DNA of 64,000 bases, taken from the NCBI RefSeq assembly GCF_003966695.1, contig NZ_AP018829.1, forward strand, positions 62,001 to 126,000, written 5' to 3'. Origin of the DNA: Asticcacaulis excentricus (lineage in GTDB: Bacteria; Pseudomonadota; Alphaproteobacteria; Caulobacterales; Caulobacteraceae). Positions 51,923 to 61,417 of this stretch are shown here, piece by piece; position 1 is the stretch's first letter, and the number at the start of each line of letters is the position of its first letter. Below the pieces are notes generated by a model. The model searched no databases and had not been told where the DNA came from. It saw only the letters and a program-made list of their open reading frames with translations. A program made the position numbers and the translations under genes.

Positions 51923-52270
51923 ATGCCCCAAATTGGTCAGTTCACGCGCCTGCGCGGCCTCTTCACGGGAGACATCCGCACCCTCCTAATCGACCGCCAT
52001 ATTGTACTCGTGCCGGTCGCCAACCCGTCCACGGGGTCATCCCCGAGTTACACCATTCACCTGAAAGACGCCGACGGACCGGAAGTCGGGGCCGCCTGGA
52101 AACGTACCGGTGACCGCGTCGGGGAGTATCTGTCACTCCTCCTCGATGATCCCACACTGGCGGCCCCTTTGCGTGCAAACCTCTTCCAGAAAGACGACGA
52201 CAAGAAGGTCTGGACGCTCATCTGGAAACGCGAAGAGACGCGCAGAGCAAAGCCTGAGGACGCATCATGA
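51923..52270 (+). CDS. DUF736 family protein, copy 2
   Basis: 115 residues from the ATG at 51923. It keeps the DUF736 frame (MPQIGQFTRLRGLFTGDI, VGAAWKRTGDRVGEYLSLLL, WTLIWKRE) but is clearly diverged from the copy at 50511. It overlaps the lytic transglycosylase gene by 4 nt. The presence of two paralogues in the transfer operon is usual for this element type. Confidence 0.85.
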   Translation: MPQIGQFTRLRGLFTGDIRTLLIDRHIVLVPVANPSTGSSPSYTIHLKDADGPEVGAAWKRTGDRVGEYLSLLLDDPTLAAPLRANLFQKDDDKKVWTLIWKREETRRAKPEDAS

Positions 52271-52935
52271 TCGCGCCGACGGCACTGAGCCTTATTGCCG
52301 TCATCGGACAGGTCTCTGGCACAGAAGCGCCTCGCTTCAATGACGGTGAGGTGGCCGCCGCCGTACAATATGCCAGCAATAGATTCGATGTTCCGCAAGC
52401 ATGGATCTGGGCCGTCCTGGAGGTGGAAAGCGCCGGTAACCCGAAAGCCATTTCCCCGAAAGGCGCATCGGGTCTTATGCAACTCATGCCACAAACCTGG
52501 GAAGACTTGCGCGTCCGATATGGCCTGGGCGCCGACGTGCATAACGTCCGCGATAACGTACTCGCAGGTACGGCCTACCTCAAGGATATGTGCATCCGTT
52601 ACGGCGCCCCCGGCTTTCTGGCAGCCTATAATGCGGGCCCCGGCCGGTATGAATTGAGCCTTAAAACCGGTCAGCCTCTGCCCACGGAAACCGTCCTCTA
52701 TATACGCAAAATCGAGCAGCGGCTGGGAGCGGAGTTGCACAAGAATGGACCGGTCTGCGCCAAACCTCAGGCCCTGCCCTGGCGTAGCGCCGCGCTGTTT
52801 GCCTCAACTGATAACGCTCCATCCCCAACCCCTTCGTCGCTCTTTCCGTCTGAGGCCAGCCCCTTCGTCGCGGCCGCGCCCGTCGCTTCGCGCCGGGCGG
52901 AGGACGTCGAAACCCAGGGGGTTCCAGGCCAATGA
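52267..52935 (+). CDS. Conjugation-associated lytic transglycosylase
   Basis: 222 residues. A short hydrophobic N-terminus serves as signal. The SLT domain spans about 30-150: WAVLEVESAGNPKAISPKGA with the catalytic Glu, GLMQLMPQTWEDLRVRYGLG, and FLAAYNAGPGRYE. It should open the peptidoglycan locally for the transfer apparatus, like VirB1. The last 65 residues are Pro/Ser/Ala-rich and unstructured. It is 169 nt upstream of the relaxase gene, a gap that may include oriT, though none was identified. Confidence 0.87.
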   Translation: MIAPTALSLIAVIGQVSGTEAPRFNDGEVAAAVQYASNRFDVPQAWIWAVLEVESAGNPKAISPKGASGLMQLMPQTWEDLRVRYGLGADVHNVRDNVLAGTAYLKDMCIRYGAPGFLAAYNAGPGRYELSLKTGQPLPTETVLYIRKIEQRLGAELHKNGPVCAKPQALPWRSAALFASTDNAPSPTPSSLFPSEASPFVAAAPVASRRAEDVETQGVPGQ

Positions 52936-53104
52936 GGGGCCTAAGAGAGAGGCAGGATAAAAGAAGAGAGAGGCTGCGGGGCTTTGAGCGATCATATTTC
53001 GATTTTAAATCAACAACTTGCCTTGCCTCAGGGTGAGGCTCCGCTGATCTACGTTGAGGCTTCCGACGCGTAACCCTCTGAAAGAATTAACGATAATGTG
53101 AGGC

Positions 53105-54835
53105 ATGACCCCGATGGATGAAGAAAACGAATTCGAAATCCGCCCCGGTCGAATCCGGGCCCGTTCGATCCAGCGTCAACGCCCATTCATCGCTCAGGCG
53201 CTCGCCGCGGCGCAGAAGGCAGGCGCGACTTTGAAGAATGGGGGCCTCTCCCGAAAGGCTAAGGGCTTTGGCCGCGGTCGCCGGGCGACCCTGATTGCCA
53301 ATCGACTCCTCACGCAGCGAAGCCGTCTCGCCGTCATCAAGGCGCGCGTCGTCCGGCATCGTCGGAACCCTAACGCGCTCACCGCGCATCTGAGGTATCT
53401 CCAGCGCGAAGGCGTCACACAAGACGGAGAAAAGGCCGTCCTGTTCGGGCGCGACGCCGATCAGGTCGACCGCACCGCGTTTGCTGACACCTGCGCCTAC
53501 GACCGTCATCATTTCCGCTTCATCATATCTCCGGAAGACGCGACTGAACTCGCTGATATTCGGCAGTTCACACGCGACCTGATTCGCCAGGCCGAAACCG
53601 ATCTCGGCACAAAACTCGACTGGGTTGGCGTGGCGCACTGGAATACCGAGCACCCGCACGTGCATGTCATTTTACGCGGGAAAACAGACCTCGGCGAGGA
53701 CCTCGTCATCAGTCGCGACTACATCCGCGAGGGCATGCGGGCCCGGGCGCAGGCCCTGCTCACCGATGAGCTGGGACCGCGAACGGATGTTGATATTCGA
53801 AAGAGTCTCCATCGCCAGATCGAATCCGAGCGGTTTACGCAGCTTGACCGTCAGCTTCTACGCGACGCCTATCACTTCGGATATGTGGACCTCGCCCTTA
53901 AAGACCCGGACCCCTTCCACGTGCTCAAAGCCGGCCGGGTCCGAAAGCTCGAGGCTTTGGGACTGGCGGAACAGTTTGCGCCCGGCCAATGGGTGCTTGC
54001 GCCAGAAACCGAAGAGACTCTGCGAGCCCTGGGGGAACACGGCGACATCATCAAACGCATCCACCGCGCGCTGAAAGAGAATGAAACCGCCCGATCTTCG
54101 GATAGGCTGGCCTGGGGTCAGGAAAGCCTGGTGCCTGACCTGACCGGGAGGCTCCTCGACCGGGGGCTCGACGATGAATTGAAAGGGACCGCCTATGCGG
54201 TAATCGACGGTGTCGATGGCCGAACGCACCATCTCTCCTTTCCATCGCTGGAAGCCACCACCAGCGCGAGGCCAGGTGCTATCGTTACACTGCGAGGGGC
54301 AACCGAAGACCGTCCGCCGCGGTTAGTGGTCGCTTCCGATCTCGACCTGAAGGCGCAGGTTGATGCTACCGGCCCGACGTGGCTTGATCATTCGACCATG
54401 GATGGATCTTCGGCGTCGTGGGCCCGCGCTGGCTTCGGTGCAGAGGCACGAGAAGCGCAATCTTTAAGACAGTCCGTTCTCGCAGTCAGGGGCCTCGCGC
54501 AGGACTACGGGGGCGAGGCTCGGTATCCGCCTGACCTCCTGAACCGCCTTGAAAACGAGGACTATCGGGCGGTGTGCAGACACGTCTCCGAGCGCTTTGG
54601 ACGGCATGTCCTTGAATACGCAGCCAACCCATCTGTCGCCGGCCGCCTCGTGGACACGGTCGATGCGACCGCCCGCCGATATGCTCTGCTCGATACCGGT
54701 CAGGGTCTACAGCTCGTTCCGTGGTCGCCGGCACTTTCGGACTCCATCGGTGAATGGGTGACGGGGCAGAAGCGGGCAAACGGATCCATAGCCTGGGACA
54801 TCAGTCGCTCAAGAGGCATCGAAATCCCAATGTGA
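53105..54835 (+). CDS. DUF3363 relaxase (mobilisation nuclease)
   Basis: 576 residues. The N-terminal 60 residues are basic. The relaxase domain covers about 80-230: NALTAHLRYLQREGV, HHFRFIISPEDA and the metal-binding WNTEHPHVHVILRGK. A DUF3363 region follows to the C-terminus. It should nick oriT and lead the transferred strand. In related elements the coupling protein gene follows directly; here the next gene is a GntR regulator and no traG or trb genes are present, so transfer would need another element's apparatus. Confidence 0.87.
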   Translation: MTPMDEENEFEIRPGRIRARSIQRQRPFIAQALAAAQKAGATLKNGGLSRKAKGFGRGRRATLIANRLLTQRSRLAVIKARVVRHRRNPNALTAHLRYLQREGVTQDGEKAVLFGRDADQVDRTAFADTCAYDRHHFRFIISPEDATELADIRQFTRDLIRQAETDLGTKLDWVGVAHWNTEHPHVHVILRGKTDLGEDLVISRDYIREGMRARAQALLTDELGPRTDVDIRKSLHRQIESERFTQLDRQLLRDAYHFGYVDLALKDPDPFHVLKAGRVRKLEALGLAEQFAPGQWVLAPETEETLRALGEHGDIIKRIHRALKENETARSSDRLAWGQESLVPDLTGRLLDRGLDDELKGTAYAVIDGVDGRTHHLSFPSLEATTSARPGAIVTLRGATEDRPPRLVVASDLDLKAQVDATGPTWLDHSTMDGSSASWARAGFGAEAREAQSLRQSVLAVRGLAQDYGGEARYPPDLLNRLENEDYRAVCRHVSERFGRHVLEYAANPSVAGRLVDTVDATARRYALLDTGQGLQLVPWSPALSDSIGEWVTGQKRANGSIAWDISRSRGIEIPM

Positions 54836-54858
54836 CAGCCGCGCGATTTAACCCATTG

Positions 54859-54887
54859 TTGAAATCCTCGCAGGTCACTACACTATA
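54859..54887 (+). promoter_or_regulatory. Weak promoter candidate before the island GntR gene
   Basis: TTGAAA, 17 nt, ACTATA, about 60 nt upstream of the GntR start in an AT-richer patch after the relaxase gene. The match is imperfect and alternatives with other spacings exist. Confidence 0.3.
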
Positions 54888-54947
54888 TGTTGTTTATTCA
54901 ATGCGCTCGCCCCGTTGAAGAGGCCTGCGTCGGGAAGGAGGTTGCGT

Positions 54948-55586
54948 ATGGCGAAGCAGAGCCCTCTGAAGGCCATGCAAGCCTATGAGGCGGTGAAACA
55001 GGAAGTGCTCTCTGGCAGACTGGCACCCGGGGAGTGGATCGATGTCAATGCCATGGCAAGCGCGCTTGCCATTAGCATCACGACGGTCCGATTAGCCCTT
55101 TATAAGCTGGCCGGGGAGGAATTGGTTGAAGGCCATCCCCGGCAGGGTTTCTTTATGCGCCCGTTGACGGAAAGCACGTTGCAGGACCTGTTCGCCGTCA
55201 GAGAAGCGCTCCAGTTGATCGCTATTCGCTTCGCGCAGATTGGTAATTCGGCCGCCCTGCGTGAGGCTATTTGCCAGAACGCGGCCAATCCCGTGGCCGC
55301 CATCGATGGCCTGTTCCGGGATATTGCCGTCTTTTCAGGCCATGATGAACTGAGCCAGTGGATCGAGCGGGCCGGCAACCGCCTCGCCTTCCTGAGAGAG
55401 AGCGGAACCAGACTTTTACCAAATGTGCGCCCCGACCAAGAGGCGATGGCCGCTCTATGGATAAACGGCGACCTCCAAGGCCTTGAAGCCCACCTCCTGA
55501 GCTTTGGTCAAACGCTGCGGCAACATATCCCCGAAATTGCCGCGCAACTTCGCACCAAGCGACACAGCACCATGAGTAGCACCTGA
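54948..55586 (+). CDS. GntR-family regulator (island-encoded)
   Basis: 212 residues from the ATG at 54948, supported by GGAAGGAGG 6 nt upstream. The N-terminal winged helix has VKQEVLSGRLAPGEWIDVNA and ALAISITTVRLALYKLAGEE. The C-terminal part is a reduced FCD-like helical domain starting LFAVREALQLIAIRFAQI, without the full His/Asp metal site of FCD. It may control the transfer genes upstream or the cargo downstream. From here to about 62.6 kb the DNA is visibly richer in A+T than the core. Confidence 0.8.
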   Translation: MAKQSPLKAMQAYEAVKQEVLSGRLAPGEWIDVNAMASALAISITTVRLALYKLAGEELVEGHPRQGFFMRPLTESTLQDLFAVREALQLIAIRFAQIGNSAALREAICQNAANPVAAIDGLFRDIAVFSGHDELSQWIERAGNRLAFLRESGTRLLPNVRPDQEAMAALWINGDLQGLEAHLLSFGQTLRQHIPEIAAQLRTKRHSTMSST

Positions 55587-56341
55587 AATTTGGTTTTTAC
55601 CGTTCGCGCGATCGGTCCGGTAGCAACCGAATCAAACTTTGCGGGAACATACGGTGGTTTTGAACCTTCAGGTTATGAGCCTGATCGAATCTCTATTACA
55701 CAACTGAATTTGTTTCAAATTTTTCGATTCAAAAAATTGTTGTGCTTAAATTTGTGTGAGCTGAAAACTCAACAAGACAGCCAAGCAGGCATCAAGTGTA
55801 AACATATTTCCCTAGGGCGCAGAATCATTCACGTCGTCGGTCAAGCTGAGAATTCTAATCTTTCGGCACCCAGCTTCTGTTTTCTAGGCCCAATGCTGCC
55901 TTGACGTGATCACACGCAATAGGGTCGCCATATCCGCCCCACAGCGCGGTCTGAGTGGTGCCTCACAGAGCCAACTTCGACATAAAAATCGCGACCGATA
56001 GGAACATCCGGCCGCGCCAGGTTATAAAAGTCGGTTCGGCTGACAACAATGTTGCAAACTTACCCGCTCAAGTGCGAGCGAGCTAGTGCGTCCTTGGTCT
56101 AAGGCGAGAATCTCAGCCCTGATGCGCTGAAAAGCAACTTAAAACTTTTAGTAAGGGAGCCCCTAAGCCCGCCTGCGACAATCCGTCGGTCCCGAGAAAA
56201 GGGGTGACCACCACCTGTGGCAAATTTGCCGCGTGCGGAGTTTCTTCCGTCTCAACTATCAAGAAACGCCGTTGTGAAAAATTAATGACAGGGATAGGCT
56301 CCACAACCGGATGTGGAGTGATCTCGGGGGCGGGCTTACGG
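55587..56341. other. AT-richer gap before the four-gene cargo
   Basis: About 750 bases with no gene supported. It contains frames without known motifs or ribosome sites. Its composition differs from the island core, consistent with a junction between separately acquired segments. The promoter of the four-gene set should lie at its right end but was not identified. Confidence 0.4.
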
Positions 56342-58018
56342 ATGGATCAGGCAAAGCGCGAAAAAGGCAGCCAAGTGCATCGCGATCAAATGCTCGAGGC
56401 CGCATTCCTCCACACGCGTATAGACTGCTATTTCGTGGGAACCTATGCGCAGAGGGTGAGTTTCGCTTCGCAACAATATCGCGCTCTCGACCTCATCTTA
56501 GCCCTTGAAGACAAAATCAAACCCGAAATGCGCGTTGCTGTGGTCGGAGCTGGGTTAGCCGGCCTTATGGCATGCGCTGTCTTGCGACACTACGGTGCTC
56601 ACGTCCACCTGTTCGAGGCCAATGCAGAAATCCTGCATCGACAAAAGGCCGCCGACCATAGGCTTATTCATCCGTCCATTACTCTATGGCCACATGAAAA
56701 ACCCCAACTGAGCACGAACCTGCCGGTATTCGACTGGTGCGCCGCCAGTTGCGACCGGATCATTGCCAATCTGAAGCGCGAATGGGCGGAAACCCTTGAA
56801 CCGTTCGACTGTCAGGCAGACAATCCTCCCGAGCATCCCTTGAAACAAACCGTCGGCGCGAAGATCAACGGATACACGCGCAACGCCGGTTCAAAAGAGG
56901 GTCGGCTCTCCGCAGATGAGGTCTATCCCTGGATGGCGGACCTTAATTTCGATCTTGTTCTCGTCACGACCGGGTACGGTGCCGAAAATTCGGACGCCAA
57001 AAAAGACGGCATATCCTACTGGACGCCTGATGAACTGATCGAAAAGCGCGATAAAGCCCTGCCAGAGAAAGCCGATAAGACCGAGTTCTATGTAACTGGA
57101 TGCGGTGATGGAGGGCTTATCGATGCGCTTCGTATCGTCCACGGCGATTTTCAAAATGGATGGATTACCATTGCCATCGCCAATCTCTTGTATGACACGC
57201 CGATAGCCGAAGCGATCAAGGCAGCGGAAAGGACCGCTCTGATGTGGGCGCGGTCGATCCTTTCGGAAAACCCCCAAGACATGCGTTCAGCCTATGAAAA
57301 CGCCTCGGTCTGCAGTCACCTAAACGACGTATATACGGCACAGGCAAAAGCGCTATTGAACCCGAAACCGGATGACCCGCCTGCTTATCGGGAAGCGAAC
57401 GACCTTCTGATGAAATCTGTAAAAAAAATCTCATTGTCGGGTCGGGTTTTCCTGGCCGCTCGCGTCGCCCACCCCTTCGTACCTAACGCGGCCCCCATCC
57501 ACAAATTGCTCATTGCCCACGCCCTTCAAGACAACCGGATAACCTACAGAACGGGAACCTATTTCACGAACAAGACCCATTCCAAAAGCTGGATTGAATT
57601 CACCGATCATCAGAAAGTACACAGCGGACCGAAGACAATCATTATTCCGCGTCATGGTCCGGAAGCGCATCACCGTACGATCATCGACAGTACCGAGCAG
57701 CAAAGCTTGCGCTTGCGCCAAATCATGCTCGCCGACCGGATCAACATCCACGAAACCCGTACACTGCGAAAGGCGTCGACGACGGCAAAGGCGCTGGACG
57801 TTCGCCTACCATATGTACAGAGTATGATTGCTGAAATCGACGATCGATATGCCGTTGATTATGATGGCTCAGCGTACGCATATCATAAGATCGTCGAGCA
57901 GGCTGAGCCATCGTCTCATTGCGCGGCAACTCTCGGCATCGACATGCCAGTTGATTTGTTCGGCATTTCATCCTGCGCCAGATTCAGCGAAACTGAGACG
58001 TTCTCACTATGTCGATAA
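56342..58018 (+). CDS. FAD/NAD(P)-binding oxidoreductase-like protein of the four-gene cargo set
   Basis: 558 residues from the ATG at 56342; an ATG at 56285 is an alternative, and the start is uncertain. An N-terminal helical region of 60 residues precedes a dinucleotide-binding fold VAVVGAGLAGLMACAVL (GxGxxG at 69-74) ending in the acidic HLFEAN (Glu92). A second glycine-rich segment, YVTGCGDGGLIDALRI, lies near residue 235. The remainder matches no family I recognise. It may oxidise a small molecule or sense nucleotide cofactors. It overlaps the next gene by 10 nt, so the set is probably an operon. Confidence 0.7.
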   Translation: MDQAKREKGSQVHRDQMLEAAFLHTRIDCYFVGTYAQRVSFASQQYRALDLILALEDKIKPEMRVAVVGAGLAGLMACAVLRHYGAHVHLFEANAEILHRQKAADHRLIHPSITLWPHEKPQLSTNLPVFDWCAASCDRIIANLKREWAETLEPFDCQADNPPEHPLKQTVGAKINGYTRNAGSKEGRLSADEVYPWMADLNFDLVLVTTGYGAENSDAKKDGISYWTPDELIEKRDKALPEKADKTEFYVTGCGDGGLIDALRIVHGDFQNGWITIAIANLLYDTPIAEAIKAAERTALMWARSILSENPQDMRSAYENASVCSHLNDVYTAQAKALLNPKPDDPPAYREANDLLMKSVKKISLSGRVFLAARVAHPFVPNAAPIHKLLIAHALQDNRITYRTGTYFTNKTHSKSWIEFTDHQKVHSGPKTIIIPRHGPEAHHRTIIDSTEQQSLRLRQIMLADRINIHETRTLRKASTTAKALDVRLPYVQSMIAEIDDRYAVDYDGSAYAYHKIVEQAEPSSHCAATLGIDMPVDLFGISSCARFSETETFSLCR

Positions 58019-58770
58019 CGTCAACACGTCCGGACACCGCCCCGCTATCACGCTTTCCTGTGCCGCATGTGATTTGTGCGGACAAGTCGAACGCTTTCGT
58101 CGGATTAAGCGTTGCCCCATCCTCGGACTTTCTCACTGGCACCGCTGAATTCAGCAGCCCAATAGACTCAAAAGCCCTTCTGGTCGCCACACCCTGCGAA
58201 GGTGACTTCGGCAGCAATAGACTGAAGTGCGCCTCGGTGCTCCGAGTGATGAACCAGGGTGCGCAACTGCTCACCCCAAACGGACATCGAATTACCGGCA
58301 AAGTGACGGCGCTGCGCGGCGCGATACGTCTGGTAAGCGACGAGCAGCAATATGTCGTACGCAACCTGTTAGAAATCACTTTCGACCAAGATGCCAAGAA
58401 GCCTCTCAGCAAACTATGCGAATCCCTGCTTGGCGGATTAGTGCTGACAATTGATCGCAACAAACCTGATTCGATTTTCGATGTTGCGGGCCTAATACTG
58501 GCAATATCCAGGAACAAAGCCGTCGCCATTCCACTGGCAGACTTTACCAATGCCGAAGGCCTTTCAATTATCTGCCCCCCGGAATGGGAAGCCCAACTGT
58601 TCCCCGAGACTGCGGTTTCGGTCGCGCCGACCGCAAATTCGCAGTCCTTGCGAACGATGGATTTTGTCCTTGACGTCCTAAGGTCAAATGAAACCATCGA
58701 AAGTGAATCCAAGGACCGGATATTCAAGCTGACTGAAGTTAAATTCTCCGATGAACTCGAGGAGGTCTGA
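58009..58770 (+). CDS. Unknown 253-residue protein of the four-gene cargo set
   Basis: 253 residues. No family recognised. The first 120 residues look beta-rich (AFVGLSVAPSSDFLTGTAEF, LLVATPCEGDFG, YVVRNLLEITFD), the rest mixed (LCESLLGGLVLTIDRNKP). No signal peptide or membrane segment is seen. The gene overlaps the upstream oxidoreductase by 10 nt, and the start of the next gene is 1 nt after its stop, with the next gene's Shine-Dalgarno inside its last codons. It may be an adaptor or regulatory subunit. Confidence 0.65.
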   Translation: MSITSTRPDTAPLSRFPVPHVICADKSNAFVGLSVAPSSDFLTGTAEFSSPIDSKALLVATPCEGDFGSNRLKCASVLRVMNQGAQLLTPNGHRITGKVTALRGAIRLVSDEQQYVVRNLLEITFDQDAKKPLSKLCESLLGGLVLTIDRNKPDSIFDVAGLILAISRNKAVAIPLADFTNAEGLSIICPPEWEAQLFPETAVSVAPTANSQSLRTMDFVLDVLRSNETIESESKDRIFKLTEVKFSDELEEV

Positions 58771-58771
58771 C

Positions 58772-61372
58772 ATGGATTCTACCGCCCTCGCCGACCTTTT
58801 GCGTTACCAACTGAAACTCGTCGACCTCAGTATAGACATCGACCGGAACATGGCGGATTCCGAAGCACAACTGGCAATACGCCCCACCGAAACGGTTTAC
58901 GTTTTTGACTCGAACGTCTTTGAACTCTTTATCGACCCCCTCGACGAGCGTGGTGAACAACTCAGCCTCCATTCCGAGGCCTGGTTGAAGATGTGCGGAA
59001 TCACTGATCCCGAAGAATTGGGACGCCTGAAGGCTATTGTCCCCCAAACCGCTCTTCTGACAACGGAGTACCTTTTCTCGACCCGCTTTCCCCGCTCAGG
59101 TGACAGCTACATCTACATGACCGAGTGGCACTTCTACGAGTATGCCCGCAGACTAACCGAATTGACGCGGACGCTCTGGAAGAGCTCTGTTTCGGATCAA
59201 CGCGATCCTAAGACCCGCTTCAAGCAAATCCGGGAAGCCAAAGCCTTCCTCGATAATCCGAGCGAGGACCTGACTTCCAAGCTGGCCGAGCTTGATGCTT
59301 TGCTGAGCCAAGACGTGGACAATCTGCTCAATCTCGGACTCTTGAAGCCAGCTGAACTAAATCCTTTCGTGGCAAACCGCCTCCTTCTGAATGTTTTATG
59401 TCACGATAATGAGTTGGAAAAGATCGATCAGATCAACCGGCTTCTTGAGACCGCCATAAGCCAACGGATTCGACTCCTCCCGCGAAAATATCACATCAGA
59501 CAAGACCGGAGCAGATTTGACGCGCATGCCAGTGTCTGGGAAGTGCGGCTCAGACGCGAGCGGATGAAAGATAAAAAGAAGGCCCGGCGCCCCGAGGCCC
59601 TTGCCGACGATGCCAAGAGCCTGGCGCATGTCGAATGGGCGGCCGAGGCGGCTGAAGACCTTGACGAAAGGCTGGTTTTTATTACCGCAGACGACCTAAT
59701 CTTCGATGCCTATCGCCGCTGGTATACCGACCTGAAGCTTGATGATGCGATCCGTCCCCCCTTTGTCGTCCGACGTCTGGCACAATACGCCCCGCTCTAC
59801 AACATGGCGGACTCGTCAAACGCGCTGGGCGACAATGTCAAAGGCCTGTTCTATAAAGTCCGTATGCTCTTGAAGACGGCACTGGTCCCCTTAATGCTGA
59901 CCATTGATCGCGGCTTAGGGCTGGCCAAAAATCTCGCACCCTCGCAACGCAAGACGGCAGCCTCTCTGTATCTCAAGGAGCCTCAGAATCTGATAGAAGT
60001 GGAGACCTTCAAGGCGCTTACTGAGGTCATGCGAAAGGAAGATTCGTCGCAAAAAAGGGCGGCACTCGACAGGATCATGGCCGAACTACGGCTTGTTGAG
60101 CGAACGACTCTGGGTTTGGCCGATGAATATGTTCGAGCGAGACTTGATGAATGGGAGCGTGCCCTCCCCGAAATCAACCAACCCCATCCGGAAGTCTATG
60201 AGCAAGCCTTCCGCACATACATCCAGGCGAAAATCCAGACCGCCATAGAGAGTAGCCGGCATTTCTCCCTTCCCCTCGCTCTGCGGTTCATCAAAGACTG
60301 GCGCCTGGAAAAGCATGATGTGCGACCGCGCGCACCAATCGTGTTCATGGGAAAACTCGCAGGGTCAACCGAAACCAATCTGGCAGCCATATTAAATCAG
60401 TCACTTTCGCAAGCACGCGCGGCCTTACCCATTACGGATGACCAATGGGAAGTTATTGGCGCAGACCCTGCCGCAACCTTCTCAATGGCGGGTTGGTTGT
60501 GTTTGGTTTCCGAAAAATGGGCAGAAGCCGAACAATACGCAGACCTATGCCTGATGTGGGCCAAGGCCAATGCCATGCCCCCAACCAGTGTTCACACCGT
60601 TGAACAGGCGGAATACTACTTCCTGTGCGCTGTCACAAAACGCTTTAAGATCGGCTCAACCGGCCCAACCGCGCGACTCGACACCCAAACGGCAATTGCA
60701 CGCCAGTTCAAAGAAGCTGCGGGCCTTTTGACGGTTTGCATCGAGTTTCACAGTGAGCGCGCAGCACTGGATATTGAAGAGGCCCTACGCACGGTCAGAG
60801 CCGAGTCCGAGTTGGCGGCTCTCAATCTATTCTATGCGGCTACGCTTATTCCTAAGGTCGGAGCGGCCCTCGGACTGCGTCCGCCTGACGTTGACATGCG
60901 GGGAGACCAGTTAAAAATTGTCTCCGAAGCACTCGACCAAGCTGACAAACTCCTCGACAGCTGCCTGTCGAAACTGGCCGGTTTCCCCTTTCTCGGAGAA
61001 GGTCAGGAATCCACCCTCAAAGTCTTAAAGCGGGTTAAGGCGCAAGTCGCCGTCAACTATGCTGCCACCTTTTGTCTCCGTCTGCTATGCCGTCAGGACA
61101 TACCCTTGGTCCCTGCACTCCGATCTTCCCACGTCGATAAATTTGTCACCGAAATTCTGGTCGCATTTACTAAACCCGATGGTCCGACATCCGCCCCGCT
61201 TCTGCGCGAGGAGCTTCTCCTCTACGCCTCGTTTAGTGGCCTGGAGCTTCCGCATGGCATTAATCTGAAGACGGAAATACCGGACGATATCCAGTTCACC
61301 CTTCGTCTCGATCGCGCCCTATATCTCAGCCTCACCGAAGTTCGGGAAGACCTACCAATCTCGTTGGGGTGA
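58772..61372 (+). CDS. PIN-like nuclease domain plus long helical region
   Basis: 866 residues from the ATG at 58772, chosen because GAGGAGG lies just upstream; an ATG 21 nt earlier would hide that site. A PIN-like signature is split: first strand TVYVFDSNVFELF with Asp46, and after a 230-residue insertion the classical helix-strand pair DDAKSLAHVEWAAEA (Asp279/280) and ERLVFITADDLIFDAY (Asp307/308). The following 540 residues are helical, with repeat-like (TPR-type) character around FSMAGWLCLVSEKWAEAEQY. PIN domains are metal-dependent ribonucleases. In this setting it is a candidate effector, but activity is inferred only. Confidence 0.65.
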   Translation: MDSTALADLLRYQLKLVDLSIDIDRNMADSEAQLAIRPTETVYVFDSNVFELFIDPLDERGEQLSLHSEAWLKMCGITDPEELGRLKAIVPQTALLTTEYLFSTRFPRSGDSYIYMTEWHFYEYARRLTELTRTLWKSSVSDQRDPKTRFKQIREAKAFLDNPSEDLTSKLAELDALLSQDVDNLLNLGLLKPAELNPFVANRLLLNVLCHDNELEKIDQINRLLETAISQRIRLLPRKYHIRQDRSRFDAHASVWEVRLRRERMKDKKKARRPEALADDAKSLAHVEWAAEAAEDLDERLVFITADDLIFDAYRRWYTDLKLDDAIRPPFVVRRLAQYAPLYNMADSSNALGDNVKGLFYKVRMLLKTALVPLMLTIDRGLGLAKNLAPSQRKTAASLYLKEPQNLIEVETFKALTEVMRKEDSSQKRAALDRIMAELRLVERTTLGLADEYVRARLDEWERALPEINQPHPEVYEQAFRTYIQAKIQTAIESSRHFSLPLALRFIKDWRLEKHDVRPRAPIVFMGKLAGSTETNLAAILNQSLSQARAALPITDDQWEVIGADPAATFSMAGWLCLVSEKWAEAEQYADLCLMWAKANAMPPTSVHTVEQAEYYFLCAVTKRFKIGSTGPTARLDTQTAIARQFKEAAGLLTVCIEFHSERAALDIEEALRTVRAESELAALNLFYAATLIPKVGAALGLRPPDVDMRGDQLKIVSEALDQADKLLDSCLSKLAGFPFLGEGQESTLKVLKRVKAQVAVNYAATFCLRLLCRQDIPLVPALRSSHVDKFVTEILVAFTKPDGPTSAPLLREELLLYASFSGLELPHGINLKTEIPDDIQFTLRLDRALYLSLTEVREDLPISLG

Positions 61373-61417
61373 GGTGCATCGGTGAGCCCCCGCCCCTGTC
61401 ACCATGGGAGAGAGCAA

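Noticed and set aside
52936..53104. Origin of transfer upstream of the relaxase gene
   Set aside because: No clear inverted repeat with a nick-like sequence could be identified.
55590..55904. 104-codon plus-strand frame after the island GntR gene
   Set aside because: No convincing ribosome site or family; composition looks random.
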